From Moniliophthora roreri (taxonomy: Eukaryota; Basidiomycota; Agaricomycetes; Agaricales; Marasmiaceae): 64,000 bases of DNA. The notes below the pieces were generated by a model. That model saw only the letters and a program-made list of their open reading frames with translations. It had not been told where the DNA came from and searched no databases. The DNA lies in assembly GCA_001466705.2 (NCBI GenBank), contig LATX02000206.1:1-64000 (forward strand), read 5' to 3'. This document shows positions 46,586 to 58,135 of this stretch, in pieces. Both the position numbers and the translations under genes were made by a program. Within the stretch, counting starts at the first letter, position 1. Each line of letters begins with the position of its first letter.

Positions 46586-47388
46586 TAGGGCTCGTTACCG
46601 TACCCGTACATTGCCGTCTATACGGGGTCGTATATACGGTTACGGACCCGTACCGTAGCCCAGTGGAGGGAAGGAAGGTACGGTACGGTTTACGGGTCAG
46701 TCGTAAACCGTACAGACCGTACCGTCAGACGGGTTTACGGCCGTAATACGGTCTGGGTGGGCGCTTCATGCGGCGATGGCTTCCAAATCGGGAAAAATGC
46801 CGTCGCACGACTTTTTTAGCACTACTTTGGTTCCTTTCACATCGTCGAAACCTGGGTACCACTTTCTTCAACGCCATCGGCAGCGGTCAAGAGAAGTCAG
46901 GCTCACCTTCTTGGGCCTTCATTGAACTTAGATTGGGCTGATGGCAATTTTGAGCAATGGAGGAATGGATTATTGGAGTGATGAAGGTGAGCCGCCACTT
47001 TTTTCACATATGTACCCATACTAATAACCCTCAGTAGTCTTTAATGTCAGCAATGGTTAGTGGGGGGCTCTCCAGACACAATTAAGCCATGTCCCATCGT
47101 TCAAAGTCAAAATAAAGTTCATTTCCTTGATGATCCTTTAGAGGCTCACAAACACTCGATGCAGACTCGGCAGAGCCGCGTATGGCCATAATTGGTCAAA
47201 TCCCCATCACCTTGAGGCTTCTTAAGATAACACCGTATATACGGTTGATGGTACGGTTACGACCCCGTACCCGTACCGTAGAGGAGGTCAAGATGGGCTT
47301 GTACGGTATGGTTACGGGCTTGCCCGTACACCTTACGACCCATAGCTTTTACGACCGTACCCGTATACGGGTACGGTAACGAGCCCTA
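46586..47388. mobile_element. hAT-type MITE with 8-base target duplication
   Basis: Ends are perfect inverted repeats starting TAGGGCTCGTTACCGTACCC (23 bases shared), flanked by CCTAAGCC on both sides (46578-46585 and 47389-47396). An 8-base duplication and TAGGG-type tips are diagnostic of the hAT superfamily. The 803-base body has no transposase. Both subterminal zones are packed with short TACGGT/ACCGTA units on both strands, as expected for transposase binding. Confidence 0.9.
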
Positions 47389-47396
47389 CCTAAGCC

Positions 47397-48172
47397 AAAC
47401 CTCAAACTAAACTTTGAGTAGGCTTCGACATACATATGATGGGTTTCCATTTCATACCAGCACTCTATCCCTTCTTACCTTTGCAAAGTCTCATCGGCTT
47501 CGCCCTCTCATAGCTGGTGAACCTTTTGTTAAAGTTCTCGACTTCCCGATTTCTCGTCCATACACATGTATACTTTAAACCCTCCATCATCAAGAAGGAC
47601 CTCCTCCCAGCAAAGGTCATTTTGGGTAAGGCCGCCTTAGCCGACGCTGAGCTATTAGAGGACGAGCGTGGCTTGCAGAATCCTGGCTCACCTTGGACCG
47701 ATGATAGGCAGTGTCATCATCCATTGTAACCCTTACCTCGGCATCGAGTTTCAACAAACTCTCCTCAGGTAGGGCTCCTGGCGGATCGGATACGGGTGCA
47801 TCCGCTCGGATTGTTGTCGTCGAGGCCATCTGTGGATGAGAATCCGACATCCGACATCCAGTGGATGGGCGCTAACCTGGCGCTTGGGGTCCAGTGCTCG
47901 CTCCCATGTTAAAAATTTCAACCTCCTCTCCAACGTCGCTTTCTCGCACGCTCTGCCAGTCTCTGACACTTCGTTAATGACCCCCCAAAAGGCTCTAGGT
48001 TGCCTTCTATAACGACACAGAATATCCAATTCAAAGCATGAAGACCTTGGGAAGGACAAGAAATGGGAAGTGAGTCGGTATATTGTGTTGGGTATGCAAT
48101 CAAACACCTGGATGAATCCCGCCCAATAGGCATTCTGTAGATGTTAAATATATGTCAGATGCAGCCAAGAAG
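47397..48172. other. No recognised gene; contains a GGATCGGAT-rich repeat
   Basis: About 47765-47890 (GGCGGATCGGATACGGGTGC ... GGATGGGCGC) resembles 50255-50365 in the same orientation, so a dispersed repeat is present. No coding chain is supported. Confidence 0.4.
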
Positions 48173-48174
48173 TA

Positions 48175-48771
48175 CTCAGTGGATGACTTCCCGTAAGGTT
48201 TTGATTCTCATTTGTCGATTCTGACAACTTTCTGAGAGAAATATCAAATTGTTTTATGAACGGTTAATTCACCATGGCATTCCTGTAAGGCCCTAGAGGA
48301 TTCGACGAACGGCTAGGCTTGAGTTCCGAAGAACACCGTGAGCTCCGGATGCATTGGAGACAGGTCATGAGGTAGTATGCCCTTGCATTTATATTCTGTT
48401 GTGCAGTATACTTACAGAGTTGGTAATCAGAAACGTCATGTCTTCTTCATGACATAGAGGTAAAATACGCAACGCATTGGGCGTGTTTGCGTGGATGAAG
48501 GCCTGGCAGCCTTCCAGAGTCACGTACCAAAAAGAGGTGAGGAGCGGTTGGGCAAGGGGAGAAATTTGAAATGAGAGGCGAAAACACTTTTAGGGAGGGG
48601 GTCCAGGGGCCTCCCTAAATCCCTGATAAAAATAGATTTAGAATGACTTTTTTATTTCAAATCGCATTAAGAGAACGGTGGGTTCATGCGGGAAAATCTC
48701 GGATAATCCTTCTGAGACTATTAATTGCCTGATTTTAGGCGAAAAATCCTTACGGGAAGTCATCCACTGAA
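48175..48771. mobile_element. Mariner-like MITE flanked by TA
   Basis: Left end CTCAGTGGATGACTTCCCGT is matched in inverse on the right with one mismatch at the tip; about 24 bases pair. TA dinucleotides flank both sides (48173-48174 and 48772-48773), the target of Tc1/mariner transposases. The 597-base body codes for nothing recognisable. Confidence 0.7.
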
Positions 48772-48773
48772 TA

Positions 48774-51416
48774 TCCGAGAGCCCACCCTGTCGGATGATC
48801 GGATGCAATCTGATCCGCCACGAGCCCTACTCTCCTGCGCTTCCTGTCATCGTTCTCTCCAATTCTACTTAGCTGTCACAGGTTTCCAGGTCTACACGAA
48901 GGGATCTCACGGGAAGGTCTATCCCTCGTGGGCCTTCCCATGTATAAACCCAAAGATAGATGAGAACATCCAGGGGCGTATGCTGGATTCACTCAAGGCA
49001 TTGCTCGCGGAGGAGTTCAAGCGATACATCCACCACCAGGAAGGAGATAGCTGTAGTTCTTAGGCAACTACATGTCATTAGATCACTATGATGAAGAATT
49101 CGAGAAGCAATTGGCGAAACGACGACAGCGATAGTAGTTTCATAGTCTTCATTGCTTGTGTCAGCTTTCTCCCTGTTGTCCTGTTATCGTTGCGGCTATA
49201 GTTGGTGAAATCAAGTACCCTAATTTTTTTTACTAGAAGTATAGTTGCTCTTACTGTCTTTTCCGAGTATTCATGTACAATTTTTCTGTAATGAAGGGAC
49301 AACTTTGTCCTTCGCTATACCGTGGACGTCCGTGTGTACCGTCGTAGATGGGTAGTCGTGGAACTTACATGTCAGGTTTTTCACCTAGTCATGCAAATGT
49401 GATGTTTCGATACTTTGCGACCTGCTCCACCGTTCGCTGTATCTGCCCGGGAGTGAACGTGCCAAGTACCACTCGTATAATCCATGTAATTGTTCTAACT
49501 GGTTTTCGTGAAAGGACCGTCTGCATATGCATGAGAACACAAAAACTCACGGGTCGGGGCCAAGACCAGTCTTGTCTGGACAAGAATCACGGTCTATTGG
49601 GCATTCTGAGCCCAATCCTCCAACGGCATGTCATCGACATAGTTGCCAGCACAACCACCCGGACTCGGAAAAGGTATGTAGTCCAAATTCATGTTAATAT
49701 GGGGCGTATGGAGTAGTTAACCAGAGCGAACACATATGCTCAACTTCTTGAGCAAGAGTTTTTCCCTTGGTAGAATTGGGTATCTGAATCACCGATGAAG
49801 ACAGAATTGTCGATTGTAATGCCGGACGCTAAAGTCGAGCTCTAGTGGAACGTTAACGCGTTAACCCTGCGTTACTACTAACCATACAAGGATATTCTTG
49901 TCAGTGAGTCTAAAAAAGATGCCATCGATTCTGAGTAGTCCTAGAAGAAAGGGTACATACGAACTCAACGACGTTATACATTAAGCCTCTTTTGCGAAGT
50001 GTTGCCTTGATAGACAGTGTTTTGAGTGGCGTTGAAATACTTGGTGTTAGTAATTATGTTGCTAGGCGGGTTTCGAATTCTGGCGACCATGAGCGCACCA
50101 TGTCTCATTAACTGTCCGTATGGTCTCGTACGTGAGGCTGAAACCAGTTGGGGCGAATCCGTCGTTTAAAATGTCCGCTTGTAACACGATCGTCTCTGTA
50201 TTCGAACACAGTAAGTAGGAATGACCTCATGGTGTGTCTCCTCCTTCGGACTCATAGAGCTCCTAGCGGATCGGATGAGGATCGGATACGGATGCATTCG
50301 TTCGGATGTTCGTAGTTGAGAGAAGTGAGAGAAGTATCCGTCGGATGGGCGCCAAGCCAGCGCTTGCAACGAATTCCTTCGCGCGGTGAAAATTTCTTAC
50401 CCATAACTGTCAGCATTGCCTTCGCAAGCCAAGCCCAAGGTCAACCCAAAGTTGCTCGAGGAAGCCTCAAACATTCAATATTTTGACCTATAAGAGGAGG
50501 GGGAGACCAGGGAGCATAGGCTTTCAGGTGCGGGTTAATTCATCTGTTCTGTGTTCTTGTTATTCGACATAACATGTACTACCTAGAAGTGCTGAAATGC
50601 GATCCCAATTTAGTCAGATACACGGAAAATTGCTGATACAACACCTACTTCCTCCTTGAGTGTCAAAGGCGATCGAAGTAACCTTAGCTTTCCTACGATG
50701 TCCTACAAACCATCCGCCATCCGAATCCGGCTCGGATGACGGCGGATCATCCGATCCGCTAGGATACTTCGGAGGTTCCATTCGCCGAGTTGATATCAAG
50801 GTATGTCTAATACCGAAAAGAATCAGGAATGCTAAAATAGATTAACGTATACGTGGACTACGACAGCACCGTTTTCCTGGCTTCTGGCACAATTGGCAAG
50901 TGTTCCTGTTCCCGCGCGAAGCCTTCTCGCTAGCAGCAACGAAAGTGGTTTGGCTCAGTCCCGCAAAAGAAATGTGTGGTGCCCAATGTGTGTGATAATG
51001 CAAAGCACCCTACTTACTCAGGCTTCGACGATAGCTTAAGAAGCTTTTCGTAGCAAGCGAAAGTCCTTGGCGTGACGATCCAGAGATCCGGGAGTACGGT
51101 TGGCGGTCAGATCACACCGCATATAACTTTCTATCGCGGAACTTTCCGAAGGCGTCCGGACTTCGAAGGAGACACATGGACGTCTAAGCTATTCGGTTCT
51201 CACCGGCCACATTAATGAACGAGAAGCAGCAAGGACAGGGCTCGTAAATCTTTGCAAAATTAATGGCTTCCATCCATGTTCATAATAATTTAGTGATACA
51301 GCGTCGTCGAAGATCCATACTCATATATTCATAAGTAGCAAAACTGGAGCCTGCGATAGTATTTAACGGATAGTTCATCGAACAAGGTCATCTCCTACGC
51401 ACCATGAAGTGGACCT
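48774..51416. other. Long stretch without a recognised gene
   Basis: A 112-codon plus frame starting inside the MITE (48725-49063) has no family resemblance. GGATCGGAT-rich repeat copies lie at about 50255-50365 and around 50705-50765, where GGCTCGGATGACGGCGGATC and GATCCG repeats overlap. Nothing else can be supported. Confidence 0.4.
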
Positions 51417-52452
51417 CTACCGAGGTAAGACAACTTCCCAGAACATATCTTGCACCTTTGCCGCTCTTTCCTCTGCAAATTTACTTCGTACCCGGCTTTC
51501 TACCCCAAGCGCACTTAAATCAGCCATCGGTTTGTCAAATGGAAGACCGGCGGCTACGAATGTTGACCGCCGTATGAGATGGGATGAAGGCGAGTAGGAT
51601 GATGAGGTGACGCCCGAGCGGGGAGTACGCCGCCAGAACGTTGTGGGACGATCTAAGGCAGAGATCAGTATGGAGTGAACGAGAGCACTTGCGCAATGAC
51701 ATACGTAGAGGTGGTGGTGGTTTGGGTAGTTGGCCGCCCCTTGTCTGACCATAACCGGCTGCCCATGGAGCTGAAGCAACGCTACGCGAAGGTGATGACA
51801 GCTCTGATGAACTTGAGTAGTCCGAATACGTGGTTCGACTTCGACGCTGAGAACGACTGTTATGATGTTCAAAGTCTATTTGGGAAGCATTGGGTGTATA
51901 GGCGGTTCGAGGTGTTGTTTCACCATCTTCCTGGGAAAAAGTGGTCTTGAATGGAGGTGCACTCTGAGACCGAGTTGGACGATGCCGCTGGTATGATGAA
52001 CGGCCTCTGGAGAGAGGTGAAAGGGAAGCTTGTGAGTGATTATTCTGAGGGAATGATGATTCGTTCGAAGGTCGGGCGGTTTGTGGTTCCTTGTCATTAT
52101 AAAATGCATCCCAAGTCCCGTCGCTGACGGTCGCTGGACTTTCGCATTCTTCAGTAGCCATTGATCCCTCTCTGGACAACGAGCCTTCGCATGAATCGTT
52201 CGATGACGAACATGACGAAGAGTCGGTCTCGTTCCCGTCTTCGCTGACTTCTCCGTCGTCCTCACAGCCTTCTGCCCGGGTGGTAGTGGTCCTTGGAGAT
52301 GTAAACGGCAAATCCGTCGCAAGAGACGTCAAGCTAAACCTGCTTGAACTAGCACCGGGAATGAATGTTTTGAATAACGAAGACCGCGATGCTCCTGGTA
52401 AGGATGGGTAGAGCGGAACAGGAAGCGGGGAAAGAACCGTCAGGTCAGCCAT
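51417..52452 (-). CDS. Disordered serine-rich protein, 327 residues
   Basis: Two exons (52452-51705 and 51652-51417, 52-base intron) join in frame. The protein starts MADLTVLSPLPVPLYPSLP, has acidic/serine tracts (EDDGEVSEDGNETDSSSCSS), a middle rich in S, R, P and Q, a PPPPL run at the splice, and a C-terminal FWRRTPRSGV segment followed by SALGVESRVRSKFAEERAAK, which could form an amphipathic helix. No catalytic domain, signal or membrane segment is seen. Low-complexity content fits a regulatory or scaffold protein with phosphorylation sites, but the function is unknown. Confidence 0.6.
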
Positions 52453-53027
52453 TAGGAAGGATAAATGAGTGTCGGTTTGGTATCTTGATGGGCTGGTATA
52501 CACAAGAAGAAATGAATGGACGTCGAGCCCGACGATGCGAACGACAATGACGGTGACAATGTGGTGGTGAAGTAACAAAAGTCGGATTTATTCAGTAAGT
52601 ACCATGTTGATAAATAAAGCCAAATAAACAAGTACGCCAGTCCTCGATAAGAGCCTTCTATATCATTCTTTCTTCATTTCCTGCTTCAATGTTCACCATC
52701 TTGTCTGTTTTAACTTGGATTATTCTTGACTTGCAGCACTTTCCTGGAGGTTAATCTTCTGAATACTGGTGTTTCTGGACTAGGACTTGCACAAACTGGC
52801 AACCCCCCTTCAGTCGCCCTTATAGACGATCCCGGTACACCTTGTACAAGTCGAGCGCTTCCCATCAACATCGTCATCAGCAAATCTGTTTTTATACCTA
52901 CGCCTTGAGCGGAATACAATGCGGCTTAGTTGTTCTTCTTCTCGTACTTATTGATAAGTGCTAACAGCCCTCCATGATATAAACGCCCCCCAAAAGGCCA
53001 GCTCTGCTCATCGAGAATCCCCACTCA
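52453..53027. other. Intergenic, no recognised gene
   Basis: Only short frames on both strands; no motif or exon chain that I can support. Confidence 0.4.
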
Positions 53028-53394
53028 ATGCATTTCGACGTCGGAATTTTGCTAATCAGTAAGTACCCCTCCGGCCGCAGTCATGTCTTCATTCATATAA
53101 CATGTCACATCCAATCAGGTCTACCCTACGTCTACAGTGCCGTCCCTCTCCATGGACAAGTGCGTTGGTTCTATTCATCAGAGTCGTTCAGAATCCTAAC
53201 TTTATACAGATACATCGCGAAGCCGTCCATTTGAACACAACTATGGAAGAGTATCAACCCCCTCGAATGGTTTCTGCTACGCATAGCCAGGAGGTGCGTC
53301 CCATAAACTCGCGTAGTTGAAATGAACTAACATTCAGGCTTATTCCAGGTGCAAGCTGGGCGCAGCGCTGGTGGAAAGTCGAATTTGTCCATAG
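53028..53394 (+). CDS. Possible small secreted protein, four exons
   Basis: Exons 53028-53058, 53119-53159, 53210-53293 and 53338-53394 join in frame with standard splice signals (GTAAGT...CAG, GTGCGT...CAG twice). The product, about 70 residues, opens with a hydrophobic MHFDVGILLISLPYVYSAV that could be a signal peptide, contains an N-glycosylation site (NTT) and two cysteines near the end. No family is recognised. Very short exons found by eye carry a real risk of being chance. Confidence 0.3.
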
Positions 53395-56300
53395 AGCATC
53401 GAGAACCAGCCGCCTCACCAGAAGCGGAGCCTTTTTGTCGATGGGGATGTTTCCGTTGATCACAGTATCGCCGCTCCCCATAGAAGTATGATAACGGATC
53501 ATTGCTAGATCTGCAAAAAGACGTCCTTGTCGGTCTTGTAGTAATATCTTAATTTAACGCACAGCAGTCGAGAGTACCCAATCTAACACGACTTCCAAGA
53601 TCACCTAGGGCAATATGCCCTCAAGAGTGCCCGGGACAGCATACGAGTCCCAGATGTTTCAACGACCACTGAGGACACCCGTGGAGTCAGTCCGGTCAAA
53701 TTGCGGACATTCATATATCCTCGAACAAACAATCCAGGACGTGTACTCGTATACCTGGCTCCACGATGCCTAGTCTGCTGAACACCAGTTCGAGAGAATT
53801 AAAATCAAAAAAATTCCTCGTGCACACCTCAAGGCAACACAAAGCACAATTTTCGGAGCTGACCCAACGAATCCGAAAAGTGGGTAAACGCAAGCACCCA
53901 AGGTACTCTACCAGCCAGAACATGTACCCATCTCGGTCAGTGGCGCACCTCCTTTCAAACAGTTCGAGAAGAACGGCTGGAGTGTCAATGGGGACCGAGT
54001 TTATGTCTGCAGTGAACCACTAGAGGGGACGAAAGAGCGTTCAAATCTCGGAAGCTAGTCTTTTTTCCGCTCGACTACGAAAATGAGGCATGTCGGAGAA
54101 AGTCAATGCGGCGATCTTCCAGAAAAGAACTAGGGAAAGACACTCAATTGCACGAGTAGAACTTTGATGACTGTGGCAAATCAAGAATATGAGGTGGTGA
54201 TAGCAGTCATAACGGAATATCCACCGCAATACGTATTCTTCAATCCTCTTCTCGGTTTATCAAAATGTCTCGGATTGTCGCTTTCGCTGCTTGACGTCGT
54301 AAGGACCCAGGTGAAGCTATTCTATGCTCATTCCCAGTCTGAAAAGAAAGCTGCTCAACGTCGGCCATACTTACCATTCATAAATGTATATGGCCAACCC
54401 AGAGCCATCGACAGTGACTTGGTGAGATGTGTGAGAATGGGCTGATAAGTGTACACTTCGTAGATGCACCGTCGAGTAAGTGAAGATGATCGCCACAGTT
54501 TTTACCCCTGCAGGGTCTGAAGCTTAAACGTCACGTACTGGTGACCCAGTGCGAGCGAACAAGCATTCGCAATAAACAAGTCCTTTTTGACATGGCGGTT
54601 TGATCGTAGTGGCCCGGTGTGGTGTTCTGCGAGTGCGAATCTGCGAATTTGGGTAGGTTACAAATTGGCAACACTTGTTATGAAATCATTGCATTGTGGT
54701 GTTCATTTTACGCCCTTTCCTTCTTGTATTCGGATATGAACGCTTTGGAAGATGGAGGAATCAGAACTAATATGGCCAGAGGGGCGCACAGCAGTCGTCA
54801 TCCAGACGGACCAATGTATGAGCGTGGTACACTACCTTACTAGTAACTAGCCCAAAGAGACGTGTCTCGACGAAATCCGATATCAGCGGTGTGATGCGAT
54901 GTGATACCGTACTTGTCGCGGCGTTTCTGGGTCAAGCTTGAGTGACTCTGTCGAACCGGTCCCAATGGTTGCAACTAGTCCAGATCTTTCGACCTCAAAG
55001 TCTCCTCGACCCAGTTTCTTCTACACATCCACCAAGAAAAAATTCCCGCGAATCCCGACTCGATTTCTTGTCGTAACTCCCGTTGAGTTAAAAAAAATAT
55101 GGTGTTATCGACGCCCCCGAGACACTAGTTTTCAAGAAGCTTTTCGAGATGGAATCGTGATGGTCGACTGGCTTGGTACACGGTGTGTATCACCATTCCT
55201 TTTGCTTCGTTCAACAATCTGACAACTTTCTCGACGTTTTTGGAAGACATGCATGCTTGTCACCGTCGTACTACGGACTCTGAACTTCATACGTTATGGT
55301 TACATACAAGGCGATATTTTGCGGCATAGGGTTTGGTGGCGTAGGGCAATGGTTGTCGGGCCTGGATGGTAGAACGGCGTTGAGAGCCTGGTCGCCCGTC
55401 CGTCAGAGTCTGCTCGTGGTGTCTCCGTCTCGGGAGCCGCCATGGTGTGTGCTCAGTTAGAGCGATGTGTAATATCTAGCTGACCATTATAGGTGTTCTT
55501 CTATGTAACGCAATGGAACCGATGCCTACAAAAACTTATCCAGGATCATCGTCGGATCACATCGATCTAGACTCAGAACTGAAAAGCACGCGTCGAAAAC
55601 TCTGGCCTGTTTTACACAGGTACTACGATCCGCTGCATGCCCATGTACATTGTCAATCACCAACATCTACGCCAGTAAAAGGCAATAAGACACAGCTGTA
55701 AGGTTGCTCTACCACTGGCTCAGGGGGGGGGGAACTTCTACGCTAACTCCCTCAGGCTAGCAAGCAGCTGTTGAATCGATTATCCGAGTTACTCCAGTCC
55801 AAAACTGGCTAATGAATCGGACAGACGCTTGCTCCGTCTAAAATCCTCCCTACAGAGATGTTCGGTATCTCTCACCACGGTTTTCCATAGGACGTGTCCG
55901 CCACTATCTAGTAGATTCATCTCTCGTATCTGTGCTGTCATAGGATATGATTTCTTGAATTAGCTACTGTACTGCCAATAGTAATGTCGCGACGCTTGGC
56001 GGTCTGGACTGCAGGAGAAAGAATTTCAGGGCAGAAAGCTTCTCGAACTTCGTTTGCAACAAGCCCGTAGAATCCGATTGGGAAAGCTTTCATTTCGGTT
56101 CTGACACGTTCTTTTGCGGTTCTTCGCGTCCAAAGTAGTGTCCATACTATTTTCTGCTATCGCTTCGCGTACCACACTGAGGACGACCCTATTATCTCGA
56201 CTTTGGACCCCAGAACGTGAAAAGAAGTCTATCGATCCGCTGAGGGTACATCCTTGGAATACCCTAGACTTTTATCGATGCTGTGCGTATCAAGCTGAGG

Positions 56301-58135
56301 CGAACATGTCAGAAACCTTCTGTGAGAAATGAGCTAACAACCTGCCTTGATTATCCTGCCTGCAGACGTCATGGTGTATCTGAGGTCCAATTTCTTGATT
56401 TCGTGTGCACCCGGTAAGTTCGGTGATAATCTGCACCGAGGATTGGCAGTCCGATGCTCTCCAACTGAGAAAGGATGAACTCAATATCGGCTATTCTGGT
56501 AGTGCTCGGTGGTGCAGTGGCGTTAGAAATTGAGTGCGTCCGATGAGCATCCGATGAGGTTTCGAGACTTGTCGAGATAGAGGTGGTCGATTACGAGTAG
56601 TCCTCGCAAACGGGCATGTCAAGGATGATGTCGTTCGGTAGAATCATAAAGCATGCAGTTGGTGGGGGGAAAAAGATCGAGAATACTAAAATAAAGCGAA
56701 TTAGCACAGGGATATCCGAATGCCTCGGGCAGACTCACCCCGTATTTCGCTACCGCCCCACTACTTGACCTTGTTGATAACACAGGACAGGTCGCTTATT
56801 GGGCTCCACTTATCATCAACAGACTGCACAACATTCTGATTGTACAGGATCGACATGCCATGACTTAAATATCCGAGTCAGAAGAGGTTCAAGTCACTCA
56901 CCCGGTGATATCACCCTATCAAACCGGAAGATTGACACCATTTGAGATCATTGCAGAGGCATGGAGCTAGAATGCAAGCTTTGACCTCGCCAGAATGCCT
57001 ACCTTAGCATCACCTTAATTCTGAAAACCTCGTATATCGGGGATCAACCATCGAACTTGCATGAATAGGTGCAGAATTCATCGACCTCCTTGTCCCCGAC
57101 ATAAATGATCCAACTGGATAAAGATCCAATGCGCTATATCCTGCAGTGGCGGCAGAGTCAATGGAAGACCGTCTGTATTCGTCTTTGCGACTGTCCGACA
57201 TGTTGCCGACATGTGTGTGTTGTTTGAGTCTTATTTCGGTTGGGGGTGTTCGGTTAAGGTAGCCTGAACGTTGGCTACCGAAGCGGGTCCGCTGGAGTTG
57301 GTGAAGAACGTGTCTGTTAGAAAACAGCGATGGTCTTTTGGAAAATGACCTTGGCGAAGGTATCTGGCTCCTGACAGAAAGCACTGCTTTTTCGTAGTAT
57401 TCAGACTTTTTGCGGCCGGTTAGACTAGGGACAACCTTAGAGCGCCGAGATGGACTTCAAAACGATGCCGATTATGAGGTGTGGAATACATTATTTCGTG
57501 AATCGTGGGGTAAATAGGGTGGTATGCATTCCAGCAATGCCAGTCTTGAATACGTCTGCTTGAGCAGGTAACAAAACGCGCCCAGTGGTGGGAATTGGGC
57601 AGACGGACATCCAGGGGTAGGTGAACGCATATTACTTTTTGAACTGCAGTTACCGGGGACCATTTAGTATGGACATTGTACCGAGAAGTCTTCTGTTTAC
57701 CTGTTTTCCTGAGCTTGTACGAGATTCCGAGCCTACTAGGTCGGTGAGGTGTCACTGTCAGTGCGTGCTAGTGGTGAGGAAGTTACGTTTCCTAATTGGG
57801 TAGTCGCAACGAGTTTTTCGCCGCATTACGCAAGGGGATGATGCCTTTCGTTATCACGACGGCCGTGGCTCTAACTCTGCATTCTTCTCAGGTTCGAGTC
57901 GGTAATTATTGACAGGTGATGTTCCATTTTATCTGTATCTGTGGCGCAAATTCATATCTTTCTTTAGGGGAATCCAACCTACTTCGGCTTACACAGCATG
58001 CGCCAGTTTACAACACTTGTGTCTTCGTGCGGAGTCAAGATACGACCTTTATAAAGGCGTCGAGCTTATCGCACATCTTGGTCCTCATTGAACTCGACTT
58101 CAACCCGAGAGCTCATAACACATTCTGCCAAAATC
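53395..58135. other. Gene-poor stretch upstream of the polyketide synthase
   Basis: Several frames look weakly coding (plus 54164-54445; plus 54938-55190 with SPRPSFFYTSTKKKFPRIPT; minus 56484-56330 with FILSQLESIGLPILGADYH; minus 57201-57010 with ALDLYPVGSFMSGTRRSM) but I cannot link them into genes or name a family. A run of ten G lies near 55720. The last few hundred bases hold the synthase promoter. Confidence 0.35.

Noticed and set aside
56290..57384. Minus-strand frames upstream of the polyketide synthase as a tailoring enzyme
   Set aside because: Some peptides look coding, but no exon chain or catalytic motif could be assembled.
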